Below the pieces are notes generated by a model. The model was not told the DNA's origin, did no database searches, and saw only the letters and a list, made by a program, of their open reading frames with translations. From an uncultured Pelagibacteraceae bacterium (GTDB lineage: Bacteria; Pseudomonadota; Alphaproteobacteria; Pelagibacterales; Pelagibacteraceae), in NCBI GenBank assembly GCA_902608385.1, contig CACLNT010000003.1:1-64000 (forward strand): DNA of 64,000 bases. The letters are read 5' to 3'. The translations under genes and the position numbers were made by a program. Shown one piece after another: positions 9,276 to 17,132 of the stretch. How positions within the stretch are numbered: position 1 is the stretch's first letter; each line of letters begins with the position of its first letter.

Positions 9276-10154
9276 TTGTCTCTAGATTATATACATATTT
9301 CTTTTATAAGTTTTTTTATGCATGTTGGATTTATCTTTTTGGCAGTCATAGTTGGATCAATATTGTTCCATATTTTTACCCCATGGTATTGGACTGATAT
9401 AGCGTCAAATTGGGGAGCTATGGATGACACTATTACTTTAACATTTTGGGTTGGAGGAGGTGTTTTTGTAGCGGTTTGTCTTTTTATGGTCTACTGCGTA
9501 TTTAAATTTTCATACAAAGAAGGACGCAAGGCAGAATATAAACCAGAAGATAAAAGATTAGAAAAAATACTTACATGGGCGACTACTTTAGGAGTGGCAG
9601 CACTTTTAGCTCCAGGACTTATTGTTTGGAATCAATATATTAATGTTCCAAAAAATGCACTTAGCATTGATGTTATGGCTTGGCAGTGGGGATGGCAATA
9701 TAGATTACCTGGTGAAGATGGGAAATTAGGCAGTACTAAAGTAGAAAACATAAATGATAACAATCCTTTTGGAATAATTTTAGAAGATACAAATGGTAGA
9801 GATGATGTTTTAATACAAAGTGATGTGTTGCATTTAAAAAATAATAAGCCCGTAAAAATTTTATTAAGATCAGTTGACGTGCTTCACAATTGGTACGTGC
9901 CTCAATTTAGAGCAAAAATGGATGCTGTTCCAGGCACTATAACTTATTATTGGTTCGAACCTAATAAGGTCGGGGAATATGAAGTTTTGTGTGCTGAATA
10001 TTGTGGAGTTGGACATTATGCTATGAGGGGAAGAGTTTTTGTTAAAAACGAAGAAGATTACAAAAATTGGATCAAAGAACAGGAGACTTTTTCAGATTTA
10101 ATTGCGAGACAAAAAATAATAGAATTTAGTGAGACAAAATTGGCAAAGAAATAA
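9276..10154 (+). CDS. coxB: Cytochrome c oxidase subunit II
   Basis: Carries the CuA centre that takes electrons from cytochrome c and passes them to subunit I. About 292 aa with three hydrophobic stretches (about 10-33, 55-76, 98-120) and a C-terminal cupredoxin domain. CuA ligands are visible: His in VLHNWYVP near 203 and CAEYCGVGHYAM near 239-250 (two Cys, His, Met). The start at 9276 is TTG; an in-frame ATG at 9318 would remove 14 residues before the first helix, so the N-terminus is uncertain. First gene of coxB-coxA-coxC-subunit IV. Confidence 0.95.
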   Translation: MSLDYIHISFISFFMHVGFIFLAVIVGSILFHIFTPWYWTDIASNWGAMDDTITLTFWVGGGVFVAVCLFMVYCVFKFSYKEGRKAEYKPEDKRLEKILTWATTLGVAALLAPGLIVWNQYINVPKNALSIDVMAWQWGWQYRLPGEDGKLGSTKVENINDNNPFGIILEDTNGRDDVLIQSDVLHLKNNKPVKILLRSVDVLHNWYVPQFRAKMDAVPGTITYYWFEPNKVGEYEVLCAEYCGVGHYAMRGRVFVKNEEDYKNWIKEQETFSDLIARQKIIEFSETKLAKK

Positions 10155-10192
10155 TTTAAATGATTAAAAAAAAACATATATAAAAGAAATTT

Positions 10193-12031
10193 ATGTCAGA
10201 AGATATTAATGAAAATAAAACAATACAAGCACAATCCTCAGAAACTATTTCTGGTGGAGAAACAGGAGTTGCACCTGACATTGATTATGTAAGACCTGCA
10301 GAATTAGCTGATCAGGATTTATATCATGGGCATACCTTTATTACTAAATGGGTTTTTTGTCAGGATGCAAAAGTTATTGGGGTGCAATATTTTCTTTTGG
10401 CAACCTTTACAGGTATAATTGGACTCATTCTTTCTTGGCTAATGCGTTTACAATTGGGTTTCCCAGGAGCAGCCGGTTTCATGACTGCAGAACATTATTA
10501 TCAGTTTGTTACTATGCATGGAATGATAATGGTAGTTTATTTTTTAACTGCACTATTTCTTGGAGGATTTGGCAATTATTTAATTCCATTAATGACAGGA
10601 GCAAGAGATATGGTTTTTCCTTATGTTAATATGGTAAGTTTTTGGATGTTCTTTGTTGCTGTAGGAGTTTTATTAGCAAGTTTTTTTGTTCCAGGTGGGC
10701 CAACAGGATCAGGCTGGACTCTTTATCCTCCTCAGGCAATTTTAGAAGGAACTCCAGGATCAGGTATGGGAATAATTTTAATGTGTGTATCTTTAATTTT
10801 ATTTGTAGCTGGGTTTACTATGGGCGGACTAAATTATTTAATTACAATTTTACAAGCTCGTACTAGAGGAATGACTTTAATGAGGATGCCTTTAACAGTC
10901 TGGGGCATTTTTACGGCAACTGTTTTAGCAATGCTAGCTTTTCCAGCACTATTAGTAAGTGCACTAATGATGACTTTAGATAAAGTGCTTGCAACAAGTT
11001 TCTTTATGCCAACAATTTTAAAAGCCGGGGAAGTTTTAGAGTATGGCGGAGGAACTCCTATTCTTTTTCAACATTTGTTTTGGTTTTTTGGTCATCCTGA
11101 AGTTTATATTGTTGCTTTACCTGCTTTTGGAATAGTTTCAGATTTAATCTCGGTTCATTCAAGAAAAAATATTTTTGGATATAGAATGATGGTTTGGGCA
11201 ATCGTTGTTATAGGAGCTCTAAGCTTTTTTGTTTGGGCACACCACATGTATGTCAGCGGAATGCATCCTTGGTTTGGTTTTTTCTTTGCAACCACAACAC
11301 TTATCATAGCAGTTCCAACTGCAATGAAGGTTTATAATTGGATTTTAACTCTTTGGAGAGGAAATATTAGATTGAATACTGTAATGCTGTGGTGCCTTGG
11401 TTTTATAGTCACTTTTGTAAATGGTGGTATTACTGGAATTTTTTTAGGAAATGTTACTGTTGATGTTCCATTATCTGATACATATTTTGTTGTTGCTCAC
11501 TTCCATATGGTCATGGGCATTGCACCTTTAATGGTAATTATGGGAGCGGTCTATCATTGGTTCCCTTTAGTTGCTGGAAGAATGTTAAGTGAAAAATTGG
11601 GAAAATGGCATTTTTGGATTACATTTTTAGGAGCATACTCTATTTATTTTCCTATGCATTACTTAGGATTTATTGGAGTGCCAAGAAGATATTTTGAAAT
11701 GTATGATAGTCCATACATAACTTCAGCGGTTGGAATGAATCAATTTATAAGTACATCTGCGTTTATAGTTGGTGCAGCACAGTTCATTTTGATTTACAAT
11801 ATAGTTGTAAGTTTAAAAATAGGAAAACCCGCAGGAAAAAATCCTTGGCAAGCAAATTCACTAGAATGGCTTACACCTACAGTTCCTCCTGAGCATGGTA
11901 ATTGGGGTGATAAACTTCCAGTAGTTTACAGATGGCCTTATGATTTTAGTGTTCCTGGAGCAAAAGAAGATTTTATACCTCAAACAACACCACCAAGTGA
12001 AGTAGTTGAGACTGAGGTAGAAAAAACATAA
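10193..12031 (+). CDS. coxA: Cytochrome c oxidase subunit I
   Basis: Catalytic subunit with low-spin heme and the heme-copper oxygen-reduction site, about 12 helices, 612 aa. Key residues: TMHGM near 108 (low-spin heme His), FGHPEVYI near 299 (CuB His and cross-linked Tyr, with the A1-type Glu), AHHMYVSGM near 348 (CuB His pair), and HFHMVMG near 436 (heme ligands). The D-pathway GARDMVFP and K-pathway Lys in PTAMKVYNW are present. It has an N-terminal hydrophilic extension of about 60 residues compared with typical subunit I. Confidence 0.97.
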   Translation: MSEDINENKTIQAQSSETISGGETGVAPDIDYVRPAELADQDLYHGHTFITKWVFCQDAKVIGVQYFLLATFTGIIGLILSWLMRLQLGFPGAAGFMTAEHYYQFVTMHGMIMVVYFLTALFLGGFGNYLIPLMTGARDMVFPYVNMVSFWMFFVAVGVLLASFFVPGGPTGSGWTLYPPQAILEGTPGSGMGIILMCVSLILFVAGFTMGGLNYLITILQARTRGMTLMRMPLTVWGIFTATVLAMLAFPALLVSALMMTLDKVLATSFFMPTILKAGEVLEYGGGTPILFQHLFWFFGHPEVYIVALPAFGIVSDLISVHSRKNIFGYRMMVWAIVVIGALSFFVWAHHMYVSGMHPWFGFFFATTTLIIAVPTAMKVYNWILTLWRGNIRLNTVMLWCLGFIVTFVNGGITGIFLGNVTVDVPLSDTYFVVAHFHMVMGIAPLMVIMGAVYHWFPLVAGRMLSEKLGKWHFWITFLGAYSIYFPMHYLGFIGVPRRYFEMYDSPYITSAVGMNQFISTSAFIVGAAQFILIYNIVVSLKIGKPAGKNPWQANSLEWLTPTVPPEHGNWGDKLPVVYRWPYDFSVPGAKEDFIPQTTPPSEVVETEVEKT

Positions 12032-12043
12032 AGAAATAATATT

Positions 12044-12757
12044 ATGTCGTCTGATCCAAAAATAGAAGGCTACAAATTTAAACCCGGATATAGCGGAATG
12101 GCAGCAGACACTGCTTCTGACCAAACTATGTTTAAAGGCGTACACTGGGGTAAGGCAATGATGTGGATTTTTTTGTTAAGTGACACATTTATATTTAGTT
12201 GTTTTCTAATTTCATACATGAAAGGTAGAGGGTCAACGCCAGAAGAATGGCCAAATCCAAGCGAAGTATTTGCTTTAAACGCATTTGGAGTACCTGTTCC
12301 ATTGCTATTGATTGCCATAATGACATTTGTATTGATTACAAGTAGTGGAACCATGGCGTTAGCAGTTAAGTATGGCTACGAAAGAAATAGAAAAATGTGT
12401 GGCTGGTTAATATTAGCTACGGCTTTAGGTGGACTTACTTTTGTTGGAATGCAAGTTTTTGAGTGGTCAAAATTAATTCATGAAGGTGTTAGACCTTGGG
12501 AAAATCCTTTTGGAGCAGCGCAATTTGGTTCATTTTTTTTCATGATTACTGGGTTTCATGGAACCCATGTCTCAATTGGTGTAATTTTCTTATTTATTTA
12601 CGCTTATAAAACTTTTGCGGGCCACTATGATGAAGGAAAAAGAGGATGGTTTACAACAATGAAAGGTGATTATGTAGAAATTGAAATCCTTGGTTTATAT
12701 TGGCACTTTGTAGATTTAGTATGGGTATTTATTTTTGCATTTTTTTATTTGTGGTAA
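12044..12757 (+). CDS. coxC: Cytochrome c oxidase subunit III
   Basis: Seven-helix-type core subunit that stabilises subunit I and its proton uptake. The 237-aa protein has an N-terminal hydrophilic stretch of about 40 residues, then helices with typical subunit III features such as MITGFHGTHVSIGVIF near 166-181 and the C-terminal EILGLYWHFVDLVWVFIF. It starts 12 nt after coxA and is followed 11 nt later by subunit IV, so it is cotranscribed. Identification is secure from sequence and position. Confidence 0.95.
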   Translation: MSSDPKIEGYKFKPGYSGMAADTASDQTMFKGVHWGKAMMWIFLLSDTFIFSCFLISYMKGRGSTPEEWPNPSEVFALNAFGVPVPLLLIAIMTFVLITSSGTMALAVKYGYERNRKMCGWLILATALGGLTFVGMQVFEWSKLIHEGVRPWENPFGAAQFGSFFFMITGFHGTHVSIGVIFLFIYAYKTFAGHYDEGKRGWFTTMKGDYVEIEILGLYWHFVDLVWVFIFAFFYLW

Positions 12758-12768
12758 ATTAAATAATT

Positions 12769-13107
12769 ATGGATGAGATAAAAAAAGAACAAACAACAAC
12801 ACATAAGATAGGAATATATCTTTGGATATGGGGACTACTATTTGTTTTAAGTTTCTTTTCATACATGGTCGATTGGTATCAATTTCAAGGATTGCTTAGA
12901 TGGTCTTTGATATTAATATTTATGTTTTTAAAAGCAGGGTTAATCATGGCTTTCTTTATGCATTTGTTTTGGGAAAGATATGCGCTAGTGAATGTGCTTT
13001 TATGGCCCATGACAGCAATCGCATGCTTTGTTGGCTTAATGGTTGCAGAAGGTAAATATACACTCTTTTCAAGACTTTTTTATTTTTTTGTAGAAGGAGG
13101 TCAATAA
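12769..13107 (+). CDS. Cytochrome c oxidase subunit IV family protein
   Basis: Small accessory subunit of the oxidase, 112 aa with three predicted helices (about 14-34, 45-66, 74-93). The segment LKAGLIMAFFMHLFWER near 55-71 is typical of prokaryotic subunit IV/CyoD-like proteins (compare KxxxxxxFFMH). It lies between coxC and a small unknown gene, spaced 11 and 3 nt, inside the cox operon. The exact role of this subunit is unclear even in better-studied bacteria. Confidence 0.85.
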   Translation: MDEIKKEQTTTHKIGIYLWIWGLLFVLSFFSYMVDWYQFQGLLRWSLILIFMFLKAGLIMAFFMHLFWERYALVNVLLWPMTAIACFVGLMVAEGKYTLFSRLFYFFVEGGQ

Positions 13108-13110
13108 AAC

Positions 13111-13374
13111 ATGGATGGTTATACTATACTTGCTGGAGCCTTAATATTCTTCTTTTTGTTTATTTATTTAACTTGGCTTGGTGTTTCAATTAAAGCTGTA
13201 AACCAAGAGGAACAAAAATCAAATATCAAAATTAATCCTTATGACAATTCGCCTTTACATAGAAGATTAATTGATAAAAAAAATAAGCAAGTAGGATTTT
13301 TTGATTTAGGCAATCATATTCTTATAGTCGGATTTATACTGCTAGTTATATTTATATCAATAAACGTAGAATAA
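13111..13374 (+). CDS. Unknown 87-aa membrane protein in cox operon
   Basis: Not recognised. The protein has an N-terminal helix (about 5-27), a hydrophilic middle rich in Lys and Asn (about 30-66) containing NPYDNSPLHRRLIDKK, and a C-terminal helix (about 67-86). It follows subunit IV after 3 nt, with an AGGAGG ribosome-binding site at 13095-13100 inside the preceding gene, and precedes ctaB by 2 nt. Its fixed place between structural and heme O synthase genes suggests a small oxidase subunit or assembly factor (inference). Confidence 0.75.
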   Translation: MDGYTILAGALIFFFLFIYLTWLGVSIKAVNQEEQKSNIKINPYDNSPLHRRLIDKKNKQVGFFDLGNHILIVGFILLVIFISINVE

Positions 13375-13376
13375 TT

Positions 13377-14288
13377 TTGTCTAACAATACAATTAAAAAA
13401 AAAATTACCTTATTAGATTCAAACGATTATATAAAATCATTATTATTATTAATGAAGCCAAGAGTAATGTCTCTTGTAATATTTACATGTGCAGTTGGAC
13501 TATTAACTTCTAATGTAAACATAAACATAGTTAATGGAATGATATGTATAATTTTTGTTGCACTGGGCTCAGGAGCTGCAGGATGTTTGAATATGTGGTA
13601 CGAGTCTGATTTGGACGCTTTAATGACAAGAACCTGCTTAAGACCAATTCCAACTGGTAAAATTAATAAGAATCAAGCATTAGTATTTGGAATATTGCTT
13701 ACAGTTATTTCGGTTAGTTCCTTATATTATTTTTCGAATTTTTTATCTGCATTTTTATTATTTTTTACAATTGCATTTTATCTTTTTGTTTACACAATTT
13801 GGTTAAAAAGAAAAACACCACAGAATATTGTTATTGGAGGTGTGGCTGGAGCACTTCCGCCTGTAATAGGATGGTCTATAGCAACTAATTCTATATCTAT
13901 TGCATCATTTTCTTTATTTTTAATAATATTTTTTTGGACACCATCTCATTTTTGGGCATTAAGTTTATACAAGGCAGATGATTATAGGAAAGCAAGAATA
14001 CCGATGATGCCTCTTACAGACGGAGTAGAAAAAACTAAAATTTATATATTTATTTACTCACTATTAATGCTGCCAGTTATAATTTTACCTTACGCAATTA
14101 ATTTTTCAGGCTTTGTATATTTAATTCCGGCAATGGTACTTACAATTTATTATAATTTTATATGTTATGATTTATACAAACATAAAAAAAATAAATTTGT
14201 TTTAAAAAAAGCAAAAAAAGTATTTGGCTATTCAATTTTGTATCTCTTTTTGATTTTTGTATTGTTTTTAGCAGATAATTTAATTTAA
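13377..14288 (+). CDS. ctaB: Heme O synthase (protoheme IX farnesyltransferase)
   Basis: UbiA-family membrane enzyme that converts heme b to heme o, precursor of heme a for the oxidase encoded just upstream. The 303-aa protein has about eight or nine helices, the KPRVM segment near 27, the diphosphate motif NMWYESDLDALMTRT near 72-86 and the later YKADDYRKARIPMMP near 199-213. The start used is TTG two nt after the previous stop; an ATG 25 codons later lies at the edge of the conserved region and would be short. Confidence 0.94.
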   Translation: MSNNTIKKKITLLDSNDYIKSLLLLMKPRVMSLVIFTCAVGLLTSNVNINIVNGMICIIFVALGSGAAGCLNMWYESDLDALMTRTCLRPIPTGKINKNQALVFGILLTVISVSSLYYFSNFLSAFLLFFTIAFYLFVYTIWLKRKTPQNIVIGGVAGALPPVIGWSIATNSISIASFSLFLIIFFWTPSHFWALSLYKADDYRKARIPMMPLTDGVEKTKIYIFIYSLLMLPVIILPYAINFSGFVYLIPAMVLTIYYNFICYDLYKHKKNKFVLKKAKKVFGYSILYLFLIFVLFLADNLI

Positions 14289-14336
14289 ATATTGCGACCC
14301 AAAAAAATTGGGTTAGAATCAGTAAATAACTTGGAA

Positions 14337-15704
14337 ATGAAATATATAAGTACACGGAATAATTCAAAAGAATACAATTTTGGAGAAGTTTTTCTAAAAG
14401 GTCTTGCTGATGACGGAGGTCTTTATGTACCAAAATCATTAAAAAAATATAGCTCTGAAGAATTGCAAGAACTAAAAAAATTAAATTATAATGAACTATC
14501 TACTGAAATAATAAATCTATTTTCAGCAGATTTTATTTCAAGAGAAGAACTTTCATCTTTAATTAATAAATCATACTCAACATTTAGAGAAAAAGAGGTT
14601 GTAAAAATCTCAAATATTGGGGCACTGAAATTATTAGAATTATTTCATGGCCCAACATTAGCTTTTAAAGATGTTGCAATGCAATTCATTGGTAATTTGT
14701 ATGAATATTACCTAAGTAAAAATGACAAAAAAATAAATATAGTTGTTGCAACTTCAGGAGATACTGGTGCAGCAGCTATTGATGCAATTAAAGGAAAATC
14801 TAATTTAAATATATTTGTCTTACATCCAAACAATAAAATTTCATCTGTACAAAGAAAAATAATGACTACTGTTGAAGAAAAAAATGTTTTCAACATTGCA
14901 ATAGAAGGAAATTTTGATGATTGCCAAAATATTGTAAAACAAATGTTTTCTGATTTAGAATTTTCTAAATCTATAAATATGTCAGGAGTAAACTCAATTA
15001 ATTGGGCAAGAATTATTGCTCAAGCAGTGTATTATTTTTACTCATATTTTAAATTAGGCAAAGAAAATATTTCTTTTTCTGTTCCAACTGGAAACTTTGG
15101 CGATGTATTTGCGGGTTATCTTGCAAAGAGAATGGGGTTACCAATTGACAAGTTGATTGTTGCAACAAACGAAAATGATATTTTGCATAGAGCGATCTCA
15201 AAAGGAGATTATATTTCTAAAAAAGTTAAAGAAACATTGTCACCTAGTATGGACATTCAATTAGCAAGTAATTTTGAAAGGTTAATTTACTATGTAAATA
15301 ATTCTGATTCTGAAATAACAGCAGATATTATGAAAAAAATTAAGCAAAATTCTTATCAAATTGAAAAGAACAATTTAGAGATAATTAAAAAAGATTTTTT
15401 ATCTGAAAGTTGCAATGAACAAGAAACGTTAGACATTATTAAAAAAAATTATGAAGAAAATAATATAATATTAGATCCTCATACAGCTGTTGGAGTAGGA
15501 GCTGCAAAAAAACTATCTTTTAATGATTGTGTAGTTTTATCAACAGCACATCCATGTAAATTTCCAGATGCCACAAACAATGCAATAAATAAACATGAAA
15601 AATTACCTAAGGGACTTCAGCATGTGCTTGATAAATACGAAAATTTTCAAGTATTAAAAAACAATACAGAAGAAGTAAAAAACTTTGTTAAAAGCAAAAT
15701 CTAA
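14337..15704 (+). CDS. thrC: Threonine synthase
   Basis: PLP enzyme that converts O-phosphohomoserine to threonine, last step of threonine synthesis. The frame opens at a TTG (14292), but the ATG at 14337 gives MKYISTRNN, the usual ThrC beginning, and 455 aa. The PLP lysine is in GPTLAFKDVAMQF near residue 109, and the phosphate-binding ATSGDTGAAA is near 140-149. It follows ctaB closely and so may ride on the cox transcript. thrB lies 1.4 kb away on the other strand. Confidence 0.95.
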   Translation: MKYISTRNNSKEYNFGEVFLKGLADDGGLYVPKSLKKYSSEELQELKKLNYNELSTEIINLFSADFISREELSSLINKSYSTFREKEVVKISNIGALKLLELFHGPTLAFKDVAMQFIGNLYEYYLSKNDKKINIVVATSGDTGAAAIDAIKGKSNLNIFVLHPNNKISSVQRKIMTTVEEKNVFNIAIEGNFDDCQNIVKQMFSDLEFSKSINMSGVNSINWARIIAQAVYYFYSYFKLGKENISFSVPTGNFGDVFAGYLAKRMGLPIDKLIVATNENDILHRAISKGDYISKKVKETLSPSMDIQLASNFERLIYYVNNSDSEITADIMKKIKQNSYQIEKNNLEIIKKDFLSESCNEQETLDIIKKNYEENNIILDPHTAVGVGAAKKLSFNDCVVLSTAHPCKFPDATNNAINKHEKLPKGLQHVLDKYENFQVLKNNTEEVKNFVKSKI

Positions 15705-15705
15705 A

Positions 15706-15729
15706 GGGGCGTTCTGTTGCCAGGTGCCC
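15706..15729 (-). terminator. GC-rich hairpin, copy 1 of 3 (likely csp terminator, also end of thrC)
   Basis: Begins 1 nt after the thrC stop. Read on the minus strand, GGGC pairs with GCCC around the core CCTGGCAACAGAACG, and the stem is followed by a T-rich stretch (TTTAGATTTT), as for a factor-independent terminator of the minus-strand csp gene. The same core recurs at 16134 and 16683. Between this hairpin and csp there is also a long-range TTGGGG/CCCCAA pairing (15750-15755 with 15790-15795), of unclear meaning. Confidence 0.6.
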
Positions 15730-15822
15730 TAAAAATCAACCTATAATTATTGGGGCAGAAATTAAATTTTATAATTTTTTAAAGTTCCACCCCAAATGTG
15801 TTTGAAATTTATTGAAATATGA

Positions 15823-16026
15823 TTAAGCTTTTTGCAGATTAACTGCGGAAGGACCTTTTTCACCGTTCTCAACTTCAAATGTTAATGCGTCACCTTCGTT
15901 TAACTCTAAGTTTGCTTCTCGAGCTGCTGAAGAATGTACAAAAACATCTTTTTCTTTGTCATCTCTTTCAATGAAACCGTATCCTTTGGTTGCATTAAAC
16001 CATTTAACTTTTCCGTTTATACTCAT
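15823..16026 (-). CDS. Cold-shock protein, CspA family
   Basis: Small single-domain RNA/DNA-binding protein (67 aa) that melts RNA structure. The OB fold shows RNP1-like KGYGFIE near 14-20 and RNP2-like DVFVHSSA near 27-34. It stands alone with its own predicted promoter (16086-16113) and an untranslated leader of about 50 nt that starts with a perfect 8-bp hairpin. The name does not prove cold induction, since many family members are constitutive. Confidence 0.95.
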   Translation of the reverse strand: MSINGKVKWFNATKGYGFIERDDKEKDVFVHSSAAREANLELNEGDALTFEVENGEKGPSAVNLQKA

Positions 16027-16056
16027 TTTATTTTCTTTCTTTTTAATTTAACTTTA

Positions 16057-16076
16057 TTGTTAGTAAAAACTAACAA
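16057..16076 (-). promoter_or_regulatory. Perfect hairpin at 5' end of predicted csp mRNA
   Basis: TTGTTAGT and ACTAACAA form an uninterrupted 8-bp stem with a 4-nt loop, 30 nt upstream of the csp ATG. With the predicted transcription start near 16079, the hairpin would lie at the very 5' end of the mRNA. No T-run follows, so it is not a terminator. It may protect the mRNA or act in temperature-dependent folding; neither is shown by sequence. Confidence 0.55.
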
Positions 16077-16085
16077 CAGTGCACC

Positions 16086-16113
16086 TTTAAATTGATTTGA
16101 TAAGAAATGTCAA
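16086..16113 (-). promoter_or_regulatory. Predicted sigma-70 promoter of csp
   Basis: On the minus strand, TTGACA (16108-16113), a 16-nt spacer and TTTAAA (16086-16091) fit a sigma-70 promoter, with a perfect -35 and 4 of 6 matches at -10. Predicted start of transcription is near 16079. Confidence 0.5.
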
Positions 16114-16133
16114 GTTAATATAAACTAGAGAAT

Positions 16134-16156
16134 GGGCGTTCTGTTGCAGGTGTCCC
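16134..16156 (-). terminator. GC-rich hairpin, copy 2 of 3 (downstream of GNAT gene)
   Basis: Shorter copy of the repeated hairpin: minus-strand GGG and CCC arms around CCTGCAACAGAACG, one base shorter in the loop than copies 1 and 3. It lies 30 nt after the stop of the GNAT gene. No clear T-run follows on the minus strand, so terminator function is less certain for this copy. Confidence 0.45.
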
Positions 16157-16186
16157 GAACTTTGTAGCGTTATTTCTTAATCAGTC

Positions 16187-16669
16187 TCAACACTTTTCAA
16201 GCACTACTGAATTTTCAATTTGTTTTGTTGGTATTTTCCAATATTTTTTTAACAATAAAGTCGTTTCTTCTTTTGTATGAAGAATAAAACCAAATTTTTG
16301 ATAAAATTGAATTGCCCAAGTCGCATCCTTCCAAGTGCCAACTAACAAACGAGTATTGTGATTTTTTTTTAATAAATATTCTATCAATGCACTTCCAGCT
16401 CCTCTATTTTGGTAAGAAGATAAAGTATATGCGTGCCTTACAAGAATAACATCTTTTACTTTTTGAACCCCTATAACTCCAATCAATTTATTATTTTGAT
16501 GATAACCATGCATACGAACCCCATCACTAAACTCATCTAACAATTCTTGTTCTGACATGTATGGCTCTTTCCAACAATCATTAGGAATAATACTTTTGTA
16601 CTTTAGGGAAGCATTATTAATTATATTTAAAATTTCAGAAGTATTATTTTGTTTATACTCTTTTATCAT
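16187..16669 (-). CDS. GNAT family N-acetyltransferase
   Basis: Acetyl-CoA-dependent N-acetyltransferase of unknown substrate, 160 aa. The acetyl-CoA loop is QNRGAGSALIEYLL near 87-100, matching the Q/RxxGxG/A pattern, with a strand-helix arrangement before it and the C-terminal FYQKFGFIL near 123-131. It is flanked on both sides by copies of the GC-rich hairpin, so it is probably a single-gene transcript set into the rnhA-csp interval. It may be a local insertion relative to related genomes (inference). Confidence 0.88.
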   Translation of the reverse strand: MIKEYKQNNTSEILNIINNASLKYKSIIPNDCWKEPYMSEQELLDEFSDGVRMHGYHQNNKLIGVIGVQKVKDVILVRHAYTLSSYQNRGAGSALIEYLLKKNHNTRLLVGTWKDATWAIQFYQKFGFILHTKEETTLLLKKYWKIPTKQIENSVVLEKC

Positions 16670-16682
16670 TTGTAATTAAAAA

Positions 16683-16707
16683 GGGGCGTTCTGCTGCCAG
16701 GTACCCC
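16683..16707 (-). terminator. GC-rich hairpin, copy 3 of 3; terminator of the ispH-thrB-rnhA operon
   Basis: Starts 2 nt after the rnhA stop on the minus strand. GGGG and CCCC arms enclose a conserved core (CCTGGCAGCAGAACG) and the stem is followed directly by TTTTT, the classic factor-independent terminator form. Sequence identity with copies 1 and 2 extends through the loop, more than termination requires. Confidence 0.7.
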
Positions 16708-16709
16708 GA

Positions 16710-17132
16710 TTATAAATTTGCAGCTTCTCTGGCGATTAAATCAACTTCATTATTTAATTTATCAGTAGAGTGTGCTTTTACCCAACTCCACTTTATTTCA
16801 AATGAATTAGATAAAAGACCTAACTCTGTCCAAAGTTCTTTATTTTTAACTGGTTGTTTGTTTGCAGTTTTCCATCCATTTTTTTTCCAATTATGGATCC
16901 ACTCTGTTATTCCTGACTTTACATATTTAGAGTCTGTAAAAATTTGAACTTTACTGCCTTTGGAAATTTTATTTAATGCTTTTATTGGAGCAAGTAGCTC
17001 CATCTGATTGTTGGTAGTATTTTTTTTACTTCCTTTTATTTGAGTTTTTTTTCCATCTTTAATAATTATTGCAGCCCATCCACCATTACCTGGATTTCTT
17101 ATGCACGATCCATCCGTATAAATTTTAATCAT
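16710..17132 (-). CDS. rnhA: Ribonuclease HI
   Basis: Cleaves the RNA strand of RNA/DNA hybrids in the cytoplasm. The 140-aa protein has the catalytic acidic residues Asp7 (YTDGSC), Glu45 (QMELLA), Asp67 (FTDSKY) and the Asp near 132 in NEVDLIA, plus the flexible-loop His in KAHSTD. It starts directly after thrB (zero nt gap) and ends at a strong hairpin terminator. The ispH-thrB-rnhA order is common in alphaproteobacteria. Confidence 0.95.
   Translation of the reverse strand: MIKIYTDGSCIRNPGNGGWAAIIIKDGKKTQIKGSKKNTTNNQMELLAPIKALNKISKGSKVQIFTDSKYVKSGITEWIHNWKKNGWKTANKQPVKNKELWTELGLLSNSFEIKWSWVKAHSTDKLNNEVDLIAREAANL

Noticed and set aside
10348-10866. Two plus-strand frames inside coxA
   Set aside because: They lie wholly within subunit I, which is intact with all heme and copper ligands.
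14292-14336. TTG start of thrC
   Set aside because: The ATG at 14337 gives the conserved MKYISTR beginning of threonine synthase.
15750-15795. TTGGGG/CCCCAA pairing as a separate small RNA or riboswitch
   Set aside because: Only six pairs across a 34-nt AT-rich loop, no conserved riboswitch core; mentioned under the neighbouring hairpin only.
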